From NCBI GenBank assembly GCA_030765065.1, contig CM060990.1, positions 419,067,198-419,131,197 on the forward strand: a DNA stretch of 64,000 bases. Reading direction: 5' to 3'. The position numbers and the translations under genes were made by a program. This DNA comes from Deroplatys truncata. Lineage: Eukaryota; Arthropoda; Insecta; Mantodea; Mantidae. Shown in pieces: positions 47,791 to 60,459 of the stretch; positions within the stretch are counted from its first letter, which is position 1, and each line of letters begins with the position of its first letter. The notes below the pieces were generated by a model. The model saw only the letters and a program-made list of their open reading frames with translations. It was not told the DNA's origin and searched no databases.

Positions 47791-48485
47791 ACTCACGCGG
47801 TATACAAGTTCAAATCCTTCAGATGGCACTCTATACTGTGTTTTACAGCTATAAATACCAAATCTGTGCTACGTTTGAAGCCAGAACATACAAAATCTGA
47901 AGCGATTCCCTGTTGTTCTTTTTTATACGAGTATAACCTGCTAGCAGAATAGAAATGAAATTTGCTCAAAACAATTATTTTTTTCAAATTAAGCAAATTA
48001 ACCCAAGTTAACACAGTGGTTCTTGTGCCCATATATCGTTAGTGCCATGTAAATGCTATGTTCAAATAAAGATTTGTAAGATTTGTTAGCATTCATGGGC
48101 TATTGTGAGATTCACAAACTCCCATTTTACAGTAATGTTATACATTCCGAGTCTGTTGTTAGAAACATTCATTATTATGATTAGAACAGAAAACATAGGC
48201 TACATATTTTGAAATAAATGTTTAATAATATATTCAATAATACAGTGATATAATTAATTGTGTTTTTTCCTTCATTCATAATATTCAATCGTTTCATGCC
48301 GACGTGTACCACATACAATCTTGTTGCCAAAATATGCCAAATCCAAACTAATATTTTTATTTTCTGTAAAATTAGCTCTGTTGGATTTGATACCTTTTCG
48401 AAACAAGCTCCACATATATTATTCTCTATTGGAATGAGGAGGAGGAGGAGGAGGTGGTATAACTATACCTTAAAGACGGCCTGAA

Positions 48486-48516
<31 letters not shown>

Positions 48517-48637
48517 GCCCAATCATTCAATGAAGTCTGAAAAACATGTTTCTTCTTTACTATACTGAATCACTAAGTTTTACCTTGACAAAAACACTGC
48601 TGAAAATTCAGTAAAATAATTTCAGCATACTTGTATA
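47791..48637. other. Non-coding DNA with (GGA)n and (CT)n tracts
   Basis: Contains (gga)n at about 48436-48455 and (ct)n at 48489-48516. No gene seen. Confidence 0.5.
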
Positions 48638-49331
48638 TGAAGGACATCCAGAAAGCAAAAAATAACTGCACATTACGCTCGGTACCTGACCACCACCACC
48701 GCCACAATTGCATGCAGGTTAGTAGCTCCTTACTTCACCTCCGTGTGAGTCGAGTTTCGTTGCTGTAAGGTCATGCCTATCTGTTCTACAACCTATCCAG
48801 ATGGAGGCGCCAATTGAAAATCTCGCCAAATGTGAAGGGCGTAGTGTGATTCATTTTTTGAATGCACATATTGTTCGACCAATAGAAATTTATAGGTAAA
48901 TAATACAGGTATATGGTGATAATGCAATGAAAGAGTCTTCAGTGAGGAAGTAGTGCATAATGCTTGATCAAGGAAGAACCAGTGTGCACGACGAAGATCG
49001 GTGTGGGAGGCCATCACTCATTACGGATGAGTTGAAAGCAAATGTTGATGAAAGAATTCAGGATATTCACTTGCTTCTGAAACTGAAGGATTTTTAAGAG
49101 TTTCCAACAGATGAAGAAGTCAAAGAGGCAGTGACCGTCTTTGGAGGTAGAAGAGAATAACATCGGCATTGAAAAACTGGTACCACGTTACAATAAATGC
49201 CTTGATAGCAATGGCGATTACATTGTGAAGTAGAGTAAGGTACAGTATCTTTGTAAATAAAGTTCTGTGTTGATATCTTTCGTTATTATTTAGTTATGCC
49301 AAAACGTTCTTTACTTTCTGGATGTCCCTCG
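48638..49331 (+). mobile_element. Internally deleted mariner element
   Basis: Inverted ends tgaaggacatccagaaagca and, read inward from 49331, cgagggacatccagaaagta, with TA at 48636-48637 and 49332-49333. Inside, a piece of the mariner N-terminal half (LDQGRTSVHDEDRCGRPSLI then TDELKANVDERIQ, 48962-49060) is joined to the C-terminal end (GIEKLVPRYNKCLDSNGDYI, ending at a stop near 49231). The whole DDD catalytic domain is gone. At 694 bp it is a typical MITE-like deletion product. Confidence 0.85.
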
Positions 49332-49986
49332 TATACGTTAAACTGTTTTGATTTATATTTTAAAACTACATTTAAACTGTATAATTTTGCATATTCTAAG
49401 TTTTAGTGCATGCTGTGCATATCTATTACATAAATTTCGCAATATTCGTTCTTTAACTTCATACAATTGTTTACGACGTTCGGAGCCACAAGGAAACTTC
49501 GGATGAAGAAGCAATTTTTAATTGGAAATCTCTTGGTAAACACCAAAATATCTGACTTTCAAGCGGAAATCCCTTCTGCCACTTTCTCCTCCTGTCCTTT
49601 TGGATGTTATCTAAGATAGAGTTCCGAAGTACTGCCACGTGAGCAATATCACGAAAGATGCGAGAAATTAAATACGTAAATATATGTGGTATTATCAAAG
49701 TAATGAACCTAAAAACAGCAACTAAAGTTGAACGAACTTAAAACGCTACTTTGCAACACACCTTGCCTTTCACCGATAGACGTTAAGCGCTGTCAGCTCT
49801 TAATTATTGGCAAAATATGTTTATAATTATTCAATAAAAAATACGCAGAACAATAAGAAGTATAAAATCTACGGGAACATTCTGAAAATTAGTATTATTC
49901 TATTTTCAGACCCCACTTTTTAATTCAAATTTAATTTCGCTTCCTAAGTAAGTGCACATAATTGAGAACATTTGAAAAAGAGTGTT

Positions 49987-50025
<39 letters not shown>

Positions 50026-50538
50026 ATCTCCATTTTCTAACGTTTATGTATCTCAAAAACTCACTCAATTGGTTTTGTTAATTTTTTCGCCTTTGAAAAG
50101 CGCTGTCACAACGGACATAGCCTACAACATTTCAATCCCGTTTCGCTGAATTTGAGAATATGTATTGGCCCCATTATTACGAACCTATTGCATTTTTAAT
50201 GACTTCCAATCCAAAGGTGTAAAAAACGAAGCTTAGAATCTTTAAAATTGGCTTATTGGAGGGGAGTTGAGTATAGCGTTCATACAATTGAATTTTCTTC
50301 TGATTTCAATTAAGATTGTCAGGGAGGACTTTTAGTATGATTTTGATAAAACGTTGTACACTTGGACTTTAAAAACTGGCAAAAACGATAATTTGAACTA
50401 CAGCTTTTAAAAAAATCCGCTACTCTTTTTCAACCTCTTAACACGCTATGGCCAATCTAGACAAAACTTTGGACGAACGAAAATTATTGGCAGTCTTACA
50501 ACTATTGGAATCTACCCTACTATATTTTCTTCCTCTTA
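49332..50538. other. Non-coding DNA with a (GT)n tract
   Basis: (gt)n at about 49983-50023. No gene recognised. Confidence 0.5.
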
Positions 50539-50549
50539 ATGTAGAACTG

Positions 50550-50881
50550 TCCTGCGCCGTGACGCAGTGGGCTGGGGCGTGGTGCTCTGGTTACCATCCA
50601 CGGAATGCGCCCGGGTTCGTTCCCACCCATGGGGGTGCAGGTTTTACGTCCCGGATATAGGACCGATGCCCACTCAGCATCGTGAGGAAAGTGAGGAGCT
50701 GCGATAGGCAGCGGTCCTGGCCTCTTGAGGCAACTTTCCGGCTGTGGAATGCGTGATGCTGGCCACATCACCTCCCGTATCGGTTTGATATCGCTCATCT
50801 CTGCCGTGCGTACGTGGGCGAGAGGCCGGCAGTCGGATTGCCAGGCCCAGGTCCTTTGCGGGATGTAGCGTCACCGCATTT
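50550..50881 (+). repeat. tRNA-derived SINE (family 2)
   Basis: Different from family 1. The tRNA-like head gccgtgacgcagtgggctgg ... tggtgctctggttac leads to a B box cgggttcgttccca at 50612-50625. A GC-rich body follows (gtcccggatataggaccgatgcc, cctcttgaggcaactttccggc). Similar words flank it: atgtagaactg (50539-50549) and atgtagaaaactg (50882-50894), probably the target duplication. No poly-A tail is obvious. Confidence 0.75.
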
Positions 50882-50894
50882 ATGTAGAAAACTG

Positions 50895-52626
50895 CACCGT
50901 TTATCTGGGCAAAATATTGTAAACGTATGCTTAAAACCTGGAAAGATCTTAAGTTACATTCCATTTCCAAAAACTACCCCACCCATTATTTTCAATTATA
51001 CAGTTAACTTTTAATTTTTTCAGAACTATCCTTACGCTTTACTTACAACCCCAAGCATACAAACTACACAATTTGATCAATTGGGACAAATATGTAAGCA
51101 CTGCATCTACATACGATTGAGTGAATATCGTAGGCTACCGCAGCACTTTCTAAACTACCCATATATATGTTCAACCACTTGCGTACAACTCTGCAACATT
51201 TAATCAATCAGTACAAAATTCCGAATATTAATGCTGTAGATAACTGCTGCGAAAATTGTAAGCTGTTCACCGCTTTCAATAACTTCACTCTCATATTTAA
51301 AGGGGAGTGGGAAGTGTAAGCATTATATGAGCATGCAGCTAACCCAAGAAAATGGATATCTCTAGAATGTAATTCACAGATCAATGTAAAACAATTACTG
51401 TATTGTCAGAATATATACTTTTATCTCTCTTTAAACTTTCACAATTATATGTTTCTTGGCTTGCTTCAAAACGTTTATTAACTTCTAAAAAACTTTGCTA
51501 GGGATAAATCTGATATCTTGCTGTTCCTTTTTCTCAGAAACCTGTTGAAGCAGAGAGCAGCGATTTTTAATAAATATGAAGACCTTCTAACGCATAGCAT
51601 TGCACTAAGGAAATTACGCTGCAAATAGCATTTCGGGTTGTGCACTTCTTTCTTTGTGAAGAAATTAAAACAAAATTTACATCCATATATTTTAAACAAA
51701 ATCTGCAACATTGTAAAATTGTTGGGATATTTCCGCCTAATTAGACCTGCACAAAACGGAATTCTTAAATAATTACAGTTTATGAATTATTAATGATTAA
51801 TTAACACACAATTTGGTAATTTTCTACAATTTTAAAGTAATTGGATTAAAAACTACATCAATCAAGAACCCGTCAAAAAGTGTAAATATGTTTTAAGTTT
51901 CATTAATATTGTCCAACAAATAAAGGCTAAATTGCGTGAGGAAAAACGGCAAGATTTAGGCGAAATAGAGTAGCATCGCTTCAAAATCTTCTTTGTATTT
52001 TTTCGAGCGTGGGGCCATAAAAATCCAACGTTTCTTTGTACTTCGAGGGGAAGAAGCTAGTTTTAAGAGAAAGTAGACGCTGTAAGCAACGGTCTCTTCT
52101 TAACCTTTATGCTTCGAATTTTCAACCGGAGAGCCAATTATACACACAGGATAATTGTTATAAACAATGAGAAGATAGGAAGACGTGACTGCATGTATAG
52201 AAATCCGGAGGCGATTAGTAAGTTGATATAAGTAAACGTAAGCACGAATTTCACACACAGCCTACAACTTATCTGGCCTGCGCGCTCTGCCGTCAGTGTA
52301 TGATCACGTGACCCACTGCAGGCGGCGACCGTTGGAAAGGCATGTTTGTGTTGCAAATTTTCTATCAATGAATAAAACAGTTTTCCCTGTGCACATTTAG
52401 AGTTATTTCACGTGTGAAAGTATTCGATTTTTACCTCCACTTCTACGGATTGCAAACTACATTGGAGAAGTAGTAATATATGTTATTATAGTTATTATAT
52501 CTGTTATTATAGTATGTTGCAGAAGTATGCTTGGTTAAGTCTGGCACAACTCTGAAAGTAACTAATAACTATTTGTATGCTTTTATCAGAGAATTATGTT
52601 GTAAATGTATAAAACAATAGTGTTTT
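50895..52626. other. Non-coding DNA with a dispersed-repeat copy
   Basis: Bases 51616-51716 (tgcaaatagcatttcgggtt ... tctttgtgaagaaattaaaa) match 57180-57280. Otherwise no gene recognised. The last ~100 bp may be 5' flank or intron of the P-element gene. Confidence 0.5.
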
Positions 52627-52647
52627 CTTTGTATTTTCAGGGATGCA

Positions 52648-55600
52648 ATGCCTTTCAAGTATTCAGTACCAGGTTGCAGATCGAATTATGAGCCTTTGTA
52701 TGTAACCTGCTTTAGGTTTCCCAGAGATGAGGAACGACAAAAATTATGGTTAAGCACAATACGCAGGCAGAATTTTGAGTTCATTGAAAATGCTAGAGTC
52801 TGCATTAGACACTTTTCAGAAGAAATAGTTATTCGAAGGGATAAATGGCAGGATAAAGATGGACGAGTGCATTTCATTTCACGTGCTAATCTTTGCCTTA
52901 GTGATGATGCTTTTCCTACAGTTGTTAATGAAAGCACACACCACTTAGGCTTTTCACTTCCAAAGAAAAGAACAAGAGAGGAAAGGGAAGATGAAGCACT
53001 TCAAACAGCTCTGGATCAAAGTTTAGCTTCATATGATAAGGAATTAGAAAATAACAAGTTACACATGAAGATGTATATAAAAAAATGCGTGAACGAGAGA
53101 AAAGATTGGGTACTTTCAATTAGTGTTAGTGCTATTACAGTGCTAAAAATTGCCGTATATTGTTTGCAGTTTTGTGGTTTCAAGTGATAGGTGCTTTAAA
53201 AATTAAATTCAGTGTTATTTATGGACGCTCTTTAACTACTATGGTCCTTAGCGTCCCATTCTATATTGGGCGTGAAAGATCGGTAATTTTGCTCAGAGGC
53301 CTCTTTATCAGGCTTGAGGTTCTTTTACGTGCCGTAAATCTACGACACGGGACCACCGGCTTTACTTCCCTTCCGAAGGAAGCCATGCTAAGGATTTTTA
53401 CGCCCGAAAAAAATCCATTGCCCTCCGCCGGGTTTGAACCCGCGACCTTGGTAACTAGAGGCTAGCACGGTACCACTGGTCCACGGAGGACGACATAGGT
53501 GCTTTAAAGTGTATATAGACAAAGAATTGAGTCCTAATGAACCGAATCTCGAATTTGATGTTATCTTGGAAAAATCTCAGGTGGATGCATTATTTGAATT
53601 GTGTAGTGTGCCTGTGTCAAACTTTAAAGAAAATAAACTTGCTGCAGCAGTGAAATTGTTAAAAGAATATGAGGTGCTAGATGCTGGTAAACAGTGAGGT
53701 TAAGTGTCCTTACAGAGCAGATAGAATTCTTCTCCTTTAAGAAGGAAAAGTACAGATTTGCATCAGATCTTCTTAGGTTGCCTCTGAGAATGTTCCTGAC
53801 ATCTCCTGCATATTACAGAACCATACGTCAGTCACAGGTGCTAACTCTTCCACATCCAAGTAAACTTAAGAAAACTGGCTGCCAGTCTAAATGTAAGTGA
53901 CAGCAATTTTAATATTAGCAACTCCTACATTGTTGGCCGCATATGTTCCTTGAAACCTGAGGAAAGATTTGTTAATCTTTTGATGGATGAAGTTTATATG
54001 TCACCAGAGTTAACTTTTAAAGGTGGTGAATTGGTAGGAACTAGTGCAACAAATACACATGAGCTTGCTAAAACAGCTCAAGTGTTTTCAGTAAATGCTG
54101 CATTTGGTAATTATTCAGATGTCATTGCCATTTTGCCAGTCAGTAGAAATTCTGGGGACTTCTTACATGCTACTGTAACATTCTCTGCGAACTTGGCAAA
54201 CTTGATGTAAAAGTAATCAGTCTCATAGCTGATAATAATCAGATCAACAAATCTTTGTTTCGCAAATTCACACCACATACATTTGGTTATTATTCAGTAG
54301 TAAATCCCTTTAGCCAATCACAGCCTCTGTTTTTGCTCTATGATACTGTGCATATTTTCAAAAATATAAGGAATAATTGGATAAACCAAAAAGATTTTTT
54401 TTAATTTTCCTGATTTTGAAAATCCAGATATAAATAAGAGTGCTACTTTTGGTCACCTCAGATCACTTTATCATAAAGAAAAGAATGAATTGCTGACATT
54501 TGGTCATAAGTTTAATGCAAAAGCTGTCTATCCATCAAATATTGAAAGACAAAAAGCGAGTCTGGTGTGTAAAAGCTTCAATTATGAAAATATTAATGCC
54601 CTCTTAGAATGTAGAATGCAATGATGGTTATGGAGAAACAGCAGAGTTTTTAAATACGAGTATTACCCTAAAATGGTGGAATATTGTAAATGTTAAGTTT
54701 CTATATAAGGATTACAAGGCAGTCTCTGCCATCGAGCAAGAAGATTTAATCTTCCTGAATGAATTTTCAGCGTGGTTGTGCAATTGGGAACAGCTCTGTA
54801 GGGGGAATGTATACCCTACGCGCACATTTGATGCAATAATGCAGACATGCTCAGGCCTTTATGGTTTAGCAAATTATGCTCTAACAGAATTAAAAGTAAA
54901 CTATGTTCTGTTTGGCAAGTTTCAAACAGATCCTCTTGAAGAGCGATTCAGTCTTTACCGCCAGTTGTCTGGCAGTAATTATTTTCTCTCTCTCCAACAG
55001 CTATATGAGAGTGAGAAAAAGATCAAAATAAAATTTTGCTTTCATTTTCATCAAAAAATGGTAAGATTCCAGTAAGAAGCTTAAATCTGGTCGCAGATGT
55101 GTTCCATCATTGCTGCCTTTTTGTGAAATAGAAATTGAAGTTTCAAAACCAGTGGATAATGATGTAATGCCTATCGTGTTTTACATTGCAGGTTATGCTG
55201 CTTTCAAGGTAGCAAATGGTATAATATGCCCCAAATGCATTGAGTTATTGATTTTAAATGACACTTTAGAGTATGAATTTGAAGGTGTAGCAAGGTTGAT
55301 TGACTCCTTAAGTAGAAGTTCTCTAAAGAAACCCATGATATATGGCGTAAAAGTAACATGGTTGTGTATCCAACTATTTAAAGGCTTAGTCAAAGAGTGT
55401 TATGATGATTTTATTAAAAGCAGTAATCATCTTGCCTTGTTGAATTTGTGCAGTCCCTATATAGTAAACATTATGGATGAAACCAGAGAAACAATCATCA
55501 ATCAATGCAATCATAAATTTGAAGACTATTTTCATGATGTATGCTCAATTATTTGCAACATTATTCTAAATAATTGCTCCAAAATGGTAACTGAGGATAT

Positions 55601-55652
55601 GAAACAAAAGTCTTGCGATAAAAGAAAAATAAAGAAACTGACCAGTGTGTGA
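52648..55652 (+). pseudogene. P-element / THAP9-like transposase pseudogene
   Basis: Preceded by a good splice acceptor (tttgtattttcag, ending 52640). It starts MPFKYSVPGCRSNYEPL, a THAP DNA-binding domain with FRFPRDEERQKLW and VCIRHF; the usual first Cys ligand is Ser (KYSVPGC). A SINE sits at 53201-53494. Downstream blocks come in several frames: SQVDALFELCSVPVSNFKEN, VNLLMDEVYMSPELTFKGGE (catalytic-region Asp-Glu), LIADNNQINKSLF, LFLLYDTVHIFKNIRNNW, and at 54776-55075 and 55110-55652 the C-terminal region with FYIAGYAAFKVA. At least four frameshifts or stops separate them. Inverted repeats and 8-bp duplications of P elements were not found, so a decayed P element is favoured over a host THAP gene. 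Confidence 0.85.
53201..53494 (-). repeat. tRNA-derived SINE (family 1) inside the P-element gene
   Basis: A full-length 294-bp minus-strand copy flanked by a perfect 14-bp direct repeat, ataggtgctttaaa (53187-53200 and 53495-53508). It interrupts the THAP transposase shortly after its N-terminal ORF ends, so it post-dates the P element. Confidence 0.95.
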
Positions 55653-57018
55653 ATTCATAAGAGCATTTTGTGCTTGCCATGAGGAATGAAACAATACTTT
55701 CAGTATTTCTATTATATTTACAAGGAATAATGTGTGTATTAAAAGCCACTTTTTTCTGTAACATGAATTATTGTACATATTTTATAATGAACACACTGAG
55801 GCTATCTGACTTTGGCTTCACATTATATATTTCAGTAATTTTACTCTTTTTACTAAACTAATAAGTATGTGGCAAGCTTTAATATATTACCAGTAGTAAC
55901 ATAGCAGATTTAGTGGATGGACTGTTAGCTTTTATGTCGACTTTAATTTTCAGTAAATACAAAAGAAATGTTATAAAAGTTTGTCAGTGTGTATTGACTT
56001 GTACAGTGGTAAATGAGAAAAATTGCTCCAATGTATTAAATTAATGCAGAATATTTTAATTTTTATTGTATATTCACAGCTTTTGAGTGGAATAAATGTA
56101 ATCATATCGCAAAAATGCTTGTTTGTACAATTTTGCAATCTTTAATTTTGCTGTTCGTGTTGTAATAAAATATATAAAGCATGAGAATAAGTTCTTACAA
56201 TAGTGTTCAAAGGTAGGTAAGTCCTAATAAACTGAAATGTTTGATATTTGTGTTATCTAGCTGATTATTTTCCTTCCATTTGAAGTTGAGCTTGTATACA
56301 TATGATTATATAAAGGTAAGGAGTTTAGTGAAAAGTATATTTTGTCTCAAAACATAACACAGAATGTTCAGAGCATACTTAAATTTAAAATTGTCATATT
56401 TTGAGCCACTTTCTTTGTAATAAGGTGAATTGGCATTTATGCGCGCCTGTATAACTTAATGCTGTTTAACTTAACTGCATAGTAATTATGTTCCGTTTTA
56501 ATTTCTTCATTTATTATCATCAAAACAAAGTACCCATAAATTTGAAACTTATTTACCGCTGCAGTTACTTACATTATTTGATAGGCTCATAACGACTACA
56601 GCTACACATTCTACTGTGTTTATTATTTAGAGCATTATTTTAGTTTTTTGAAATCCAATACATGAACAAATATCTAAGTCACGATTGTTTTTATAAAATA
56701 CAATGGATTATCATTATTTCTTTAATGTTATATATGTGTTCTAGTTGTGTCTAATTGCTATTATTTTAAAGTAACTTAGTTGTTTATTTTTACGTTCCTC
56801 TGTCTTTTTGCTTGGGGCTGTGGAATTCGCTTCCCACCGCCTTCGACTTCCGCCATACTGAAATCAGCGCTCAGGCCTGTAGTATAGTGGGCTGTGATTT
56901 CACAGTTCATTATTCTTCGCTAAGGTAACACGTAGTACTCCGAGTCAAAGGGGACGCTAAGTTCCGAAACGACGACGACGGGAAACCGCTACAAAATGTA
57001 TTACGCTTAAAACTAACT
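55653..57018. other. Non-coding AT-rich DNA
   Basis: A GC-richer patch at about 56805-56995 (cttcccaccgccttcgacttccgcc, gtagtatagtgggctgtgatt) was examined; it has no long ORF and no clear repeat ends. Otherwise nothing recognised. Confidence 0.45.
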
Positions 57019-57470
57019 AGTTCAGTGCATGTAATAGATTATCTCATACCAGTGTGACAAATTTCAGACTTGGAGCGTTCACAGTTTTTTGAGAAAAAGG
57101 AACATGTGTTTGGAAAAATGTAGCTTTCAGATAATTGCAGTTTAAATTTGCGTCCAAAGTATGACTAACAGTGCATTACGGGGAGTGGCATTTCTGGTTG
57201 TACACTTTTTTTTCTTTGTGAAGAAATTGAATTCAAATTTACATTCAAATATTTTAAACAAAATCTTCAACGTTTTAAAATTTATTATACTTAAAACTAT
57301 AACTAGTTCAGTGCATGTAATAGATTATCTCACACCAGTGTGACAAACTTCAGACTTCGAGCGTTTATAGTTTTTTGAGAAAAAGGAACATGTTTGGAAA
57401 AAAGTAGTTTTAGATAATTGCAGTTTAAATTTACGTTCAAACGTATGCCTAACAGTGCATTATAGGGGAG
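57019..57470. repeat. Tandem duplication, ~286-bp unit
   Basis: The stretch beginning agttcagtgcatgtaatag at 57019 recurs at 57305. It is followed in both by gtgtgacaaa(t/c)ttcagactt, agttttttgagaaaaaggaa and agcagtgcatta-type words. The first unit is complete, the second about 165 bp long. Part of the first unit also occurs at 51616-51716. Confidence 0.85.
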
Positions 57471-57704
57471 TAGTCATCATTAGATGCATCCTATGTTGCC
57501 TCCAGATTTGCAATTCTATGTCTTGTGACCTGGGATTCCTTAGATGAAGCCTGTGATGGCCTTTAGCTGAAAACAAGTATTGAGATTTTAAAGTTTTAGC
57601 AAAAGGAGCGTGGAATCCCAAAGTTTAAACCGACGCACAGTACATTTAGATGATTTTTTTTAAGAGTTAAAGAGTTTTAAATGACGAATAAACCATATAC
57701 ATTA
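57471..57704. other. Unassigned non-coding DNA
   Basis: No gene or bounded repeat recognised. Confidence 0.4.
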
Positions 57705-57706
57705 TA

Positions 57707-59760
57707 CAGTAGACCCTCACTAATTCGAAATCGGATAAACCGAAAACTCTGTTAACCCGTAGTGGATGCTGGGTCCCTGCCGAATTACATGGAAAAATCA
57801 ATCGCTTAAACCGAATTTCGGATAATTCGTACAACGAACTAAAATTTGGTGCCCTCATTACATATTCCATATGTTATTCTTCGTTTAAACCGAATATGTA
57901 TGTTGTGCTGTGCACTACGGTATTTTCCGTTACGTATTTCACATAATTTTTCTCAATACTATACTGTACTGTAATTTCTCAATAATTGCTTACGTGCTGC
58001 TTATGTATCACTTCCACGGCACACGATGCATGGGCGGGGAAAGAGGGGGTTGGTCAGCAGACCGCACTAGGCGCGCGACTCGGAACAATCCAGGGAGCTG
58101 TTTGTCTCTGCTTGTAAACAGTGAATTTTTTTTCTCCCCCCCCCATTCGCTACATCATTCGCTATGCCGCCGAAAGAGAAGCGTGCTCATAGTGCTCTCA
58201 CGCTGAAACAATAACAGCAAACTTTGCATATGGTCGTTAGTGGAGAGAAGACCAAAACACAGGTTGCAGAACACTTTCAGATTCTGAAGTGTACTCTCTC
58301 ATAGATTATACGTTCAAAACAGAAAATAGAGGCAGGTCTGACGCGCTATTCATTTAATAGCAATAGCAAGCGCATGAGACCAGCGAAACATGAAGAGTTG
58401 GAGGATTCGATGTTAGAATGGTTCCAACACTGCGTTCTCAGCAAATTCCACTGTCCGGCCACATGCTTCGGAAAAAAAAAGGCTCGGGAAATCCCCAAGA
58501 AAGAAGGAATTTCAGGGTTTGTGTCTTCTGAGGGATGGCTATGGCGTTTTCGGATAAGGCATAAAACCAGTACCGTCAGTGTTTGTGGGGAGGCACATAG
58601 AGTAAACGAGGAAGATGCCAATGAGTGGGAGCGGGAGCTTCAATCTAAGCTCTCTCATCATCACCCAAGAAACGTGTTTAATATGGGTGAAGCAGGCGTT
58701 TTCTATAACTTGATGCCTGAAAAAACACTGCGTGCCAAGGGCGGAAAATGCCATGGAGGAAAACGCAGCAAGGAGAGACTGGCGGTGGTCTTGTGTTGTA
58801 ATTCAGATGGTTCTGAGAAGCTCAAACCATTAGTGATTGGAAAATACAAAAATCCACGTTGTTTTAAAAATGTCAACCTATTCAATCTGGCAAGTCGGTA
58901 CGAGAATAATAAAGCTTGAATGACCAAATCTCTTGAATACTCAACAACAAATGGCTACGAGAAAGAGGAACATTTTGCCAACTTTGGACCACTGCTCGGC
59001 ACATCAGTTCGATGACCTGGAACTTCCGAAACATAGAAGTTATCTTCTTGCTAACACGACGAGCCGTCTGCAACCACTGGATTAAGGAATAATCGCCTCA
59101 ATGAAGCGTAATTACAGGCGCCGACTGGTTAAGGCTGCCATCAGTGCAATAGGACTACAAGAAAAGTTCCACATTGGAATGTACTGCAAGCTATCCGCAA
59201 CATATCTGCTGCTTGGGATGAAGTTACAACAGACACCATAACTAACTGTTTTAAGAAGGCCTGGACAGCAACTGATAACGCCGCTGAAACTGAACAGGAA
59301 ACATCTGAACTTATAATGTGGATACAATTGGGATTCTGATAATGCTCTTCTACACGCTTACACCCGGTTGGTGCCCACTTGTACAGTCATTATGGAAGAA
59401 TGGACGTAGGTAGACATCATCATCTGCGCTGCTGAAGAACCAGTCATCTACTGATGATGAATGATAATTCTTTACTGTCATCTTCTGAGATGGAACATGA
59501 TACGACACCGCGACCCCGTGCTGAAGTTGCCGCTGCAATTTGTTCTCAAGAGATTTGCTGCCACTTCTAGTGTCTCCATGGCATTTCAGGCTGCCCTGGA
59601 TGTGGTATCTTCAGAGAGTGTCATAATATTACGACCAACGATCCGCCAAAAAACAATGGTTTTTTCAAATTATAGAACTAAAATGTGTAATGGATAAGAG
59701 TTGTAACTAAAACATGTGTTCCGATTAAAACTTAGTGTTAAAAGAACGGTGTATTTAAAG
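57707..59760 (+). mobile_element. Tigger-like (pogo group) element, 3' end lost
   Basis: Starts with cagtagaccctcactaattc directly after TA (57705-57706), a sequence typical of Tigger 5' ends, with nearby ttcg/aaccga words (cggataaaccgaaa). The transposase gene follows. The matching inverted end was not found up to 60000, so the right boundary is an estimate. Confidence 0.75.
58164..59345 (+). pseudogene. Tigger/jerky-like transposase pseudogene
   Basis: The ATG at 58164 gives MPPKEKRAHSALTLKQ, then stops among psq/CENP-B-like sequence (TKTQVAEHFQI). The longest open part, 58374-58919, carries the CENPB-type HTH (ELEDSMLEWFQHC, SEGWLWRFRIRHKTSTVSV) and the start of the DDE domain. There FNMGEAGVFYNLMPEKTLRA has Gly where the first catalytic Asp is expected (normally N-x-D-E). 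It continues with KERLAVVLCCNSDGSEKLKP. Later fragments (58921-59345; AAWDEVTTDTITNCFKKAW) are frameshifted. A CENP-B-like host gene is unlikely, given the stops and the element end at 57707. Confidence 0.82.
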
Positions 59761-60387
59761 TGTTTCTTAAGGTTATTGCTTTTGTAACCAAAAAACATCC
59801 CTCAGCGCGGCTTTCAGACAGGAGAAATGACATATTTGGTTTCTGACTTAGGTACAGGGATGTGCACCAGCTCTTCATACCTGCTCTGGACTGCTTATAA
59901 CTTGTGAGGATGCCATGTGGACATGCTACAGCTTAGAATGCTAGCTATACATTGCAATTATAAACTTTCTGTTGAAACTAAATTTCTATTGAAATTCTTA
60001 ACCTGAGAAACGGAATGTCATAAAAAGTCATAATGGATTTTAATCAACATTAAGTAACATTGCCCACAACAAAATATCTGACAAATTACGTACATTCCGC
60101 ATAATTTTAGAGGAAAGAGGAATGCTGAAATCCATGGAAATTTATCAGCATACCAAGAAATGTGGCCTACAATGCCTTTGTTTCACATCATTAAAGGAAT
60201 TGTAGGCATGCTGAATAACAGTAATGTTCAGCCTAAGACAAAATAAATGAGCAACAGCCTTTGAGGAGTTCGATTCGGAAAACGTACAAGCATTCGCTGA
60301 CGCTGCGTTCACAATATAAGATTTAATTCCACCCTGCGCTCATTTCAAAGCTATGCGATAAGTAGGAAGCTGCCTTTCAGTTTGGTT

Positions 60388-60459
60388 GTAAGCGTGGTAG
60401 CGAGCGGTGAAGCGCATGTGTCTGGTAATTCTAACAACCTGGGTTCGAGTCCCTGACGT
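60388..60459 (+). repeat. tRNA-like sequence with good A and B boxes
   Basis: tggtagcgagcggtg (60395-60409) resembles an A box and gggttcgagtccc (60440-60452) is a perfect B box. The acceptor stem is poor, favouring a SINE head or tRNA pseudogene. Confidence 0.5.
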
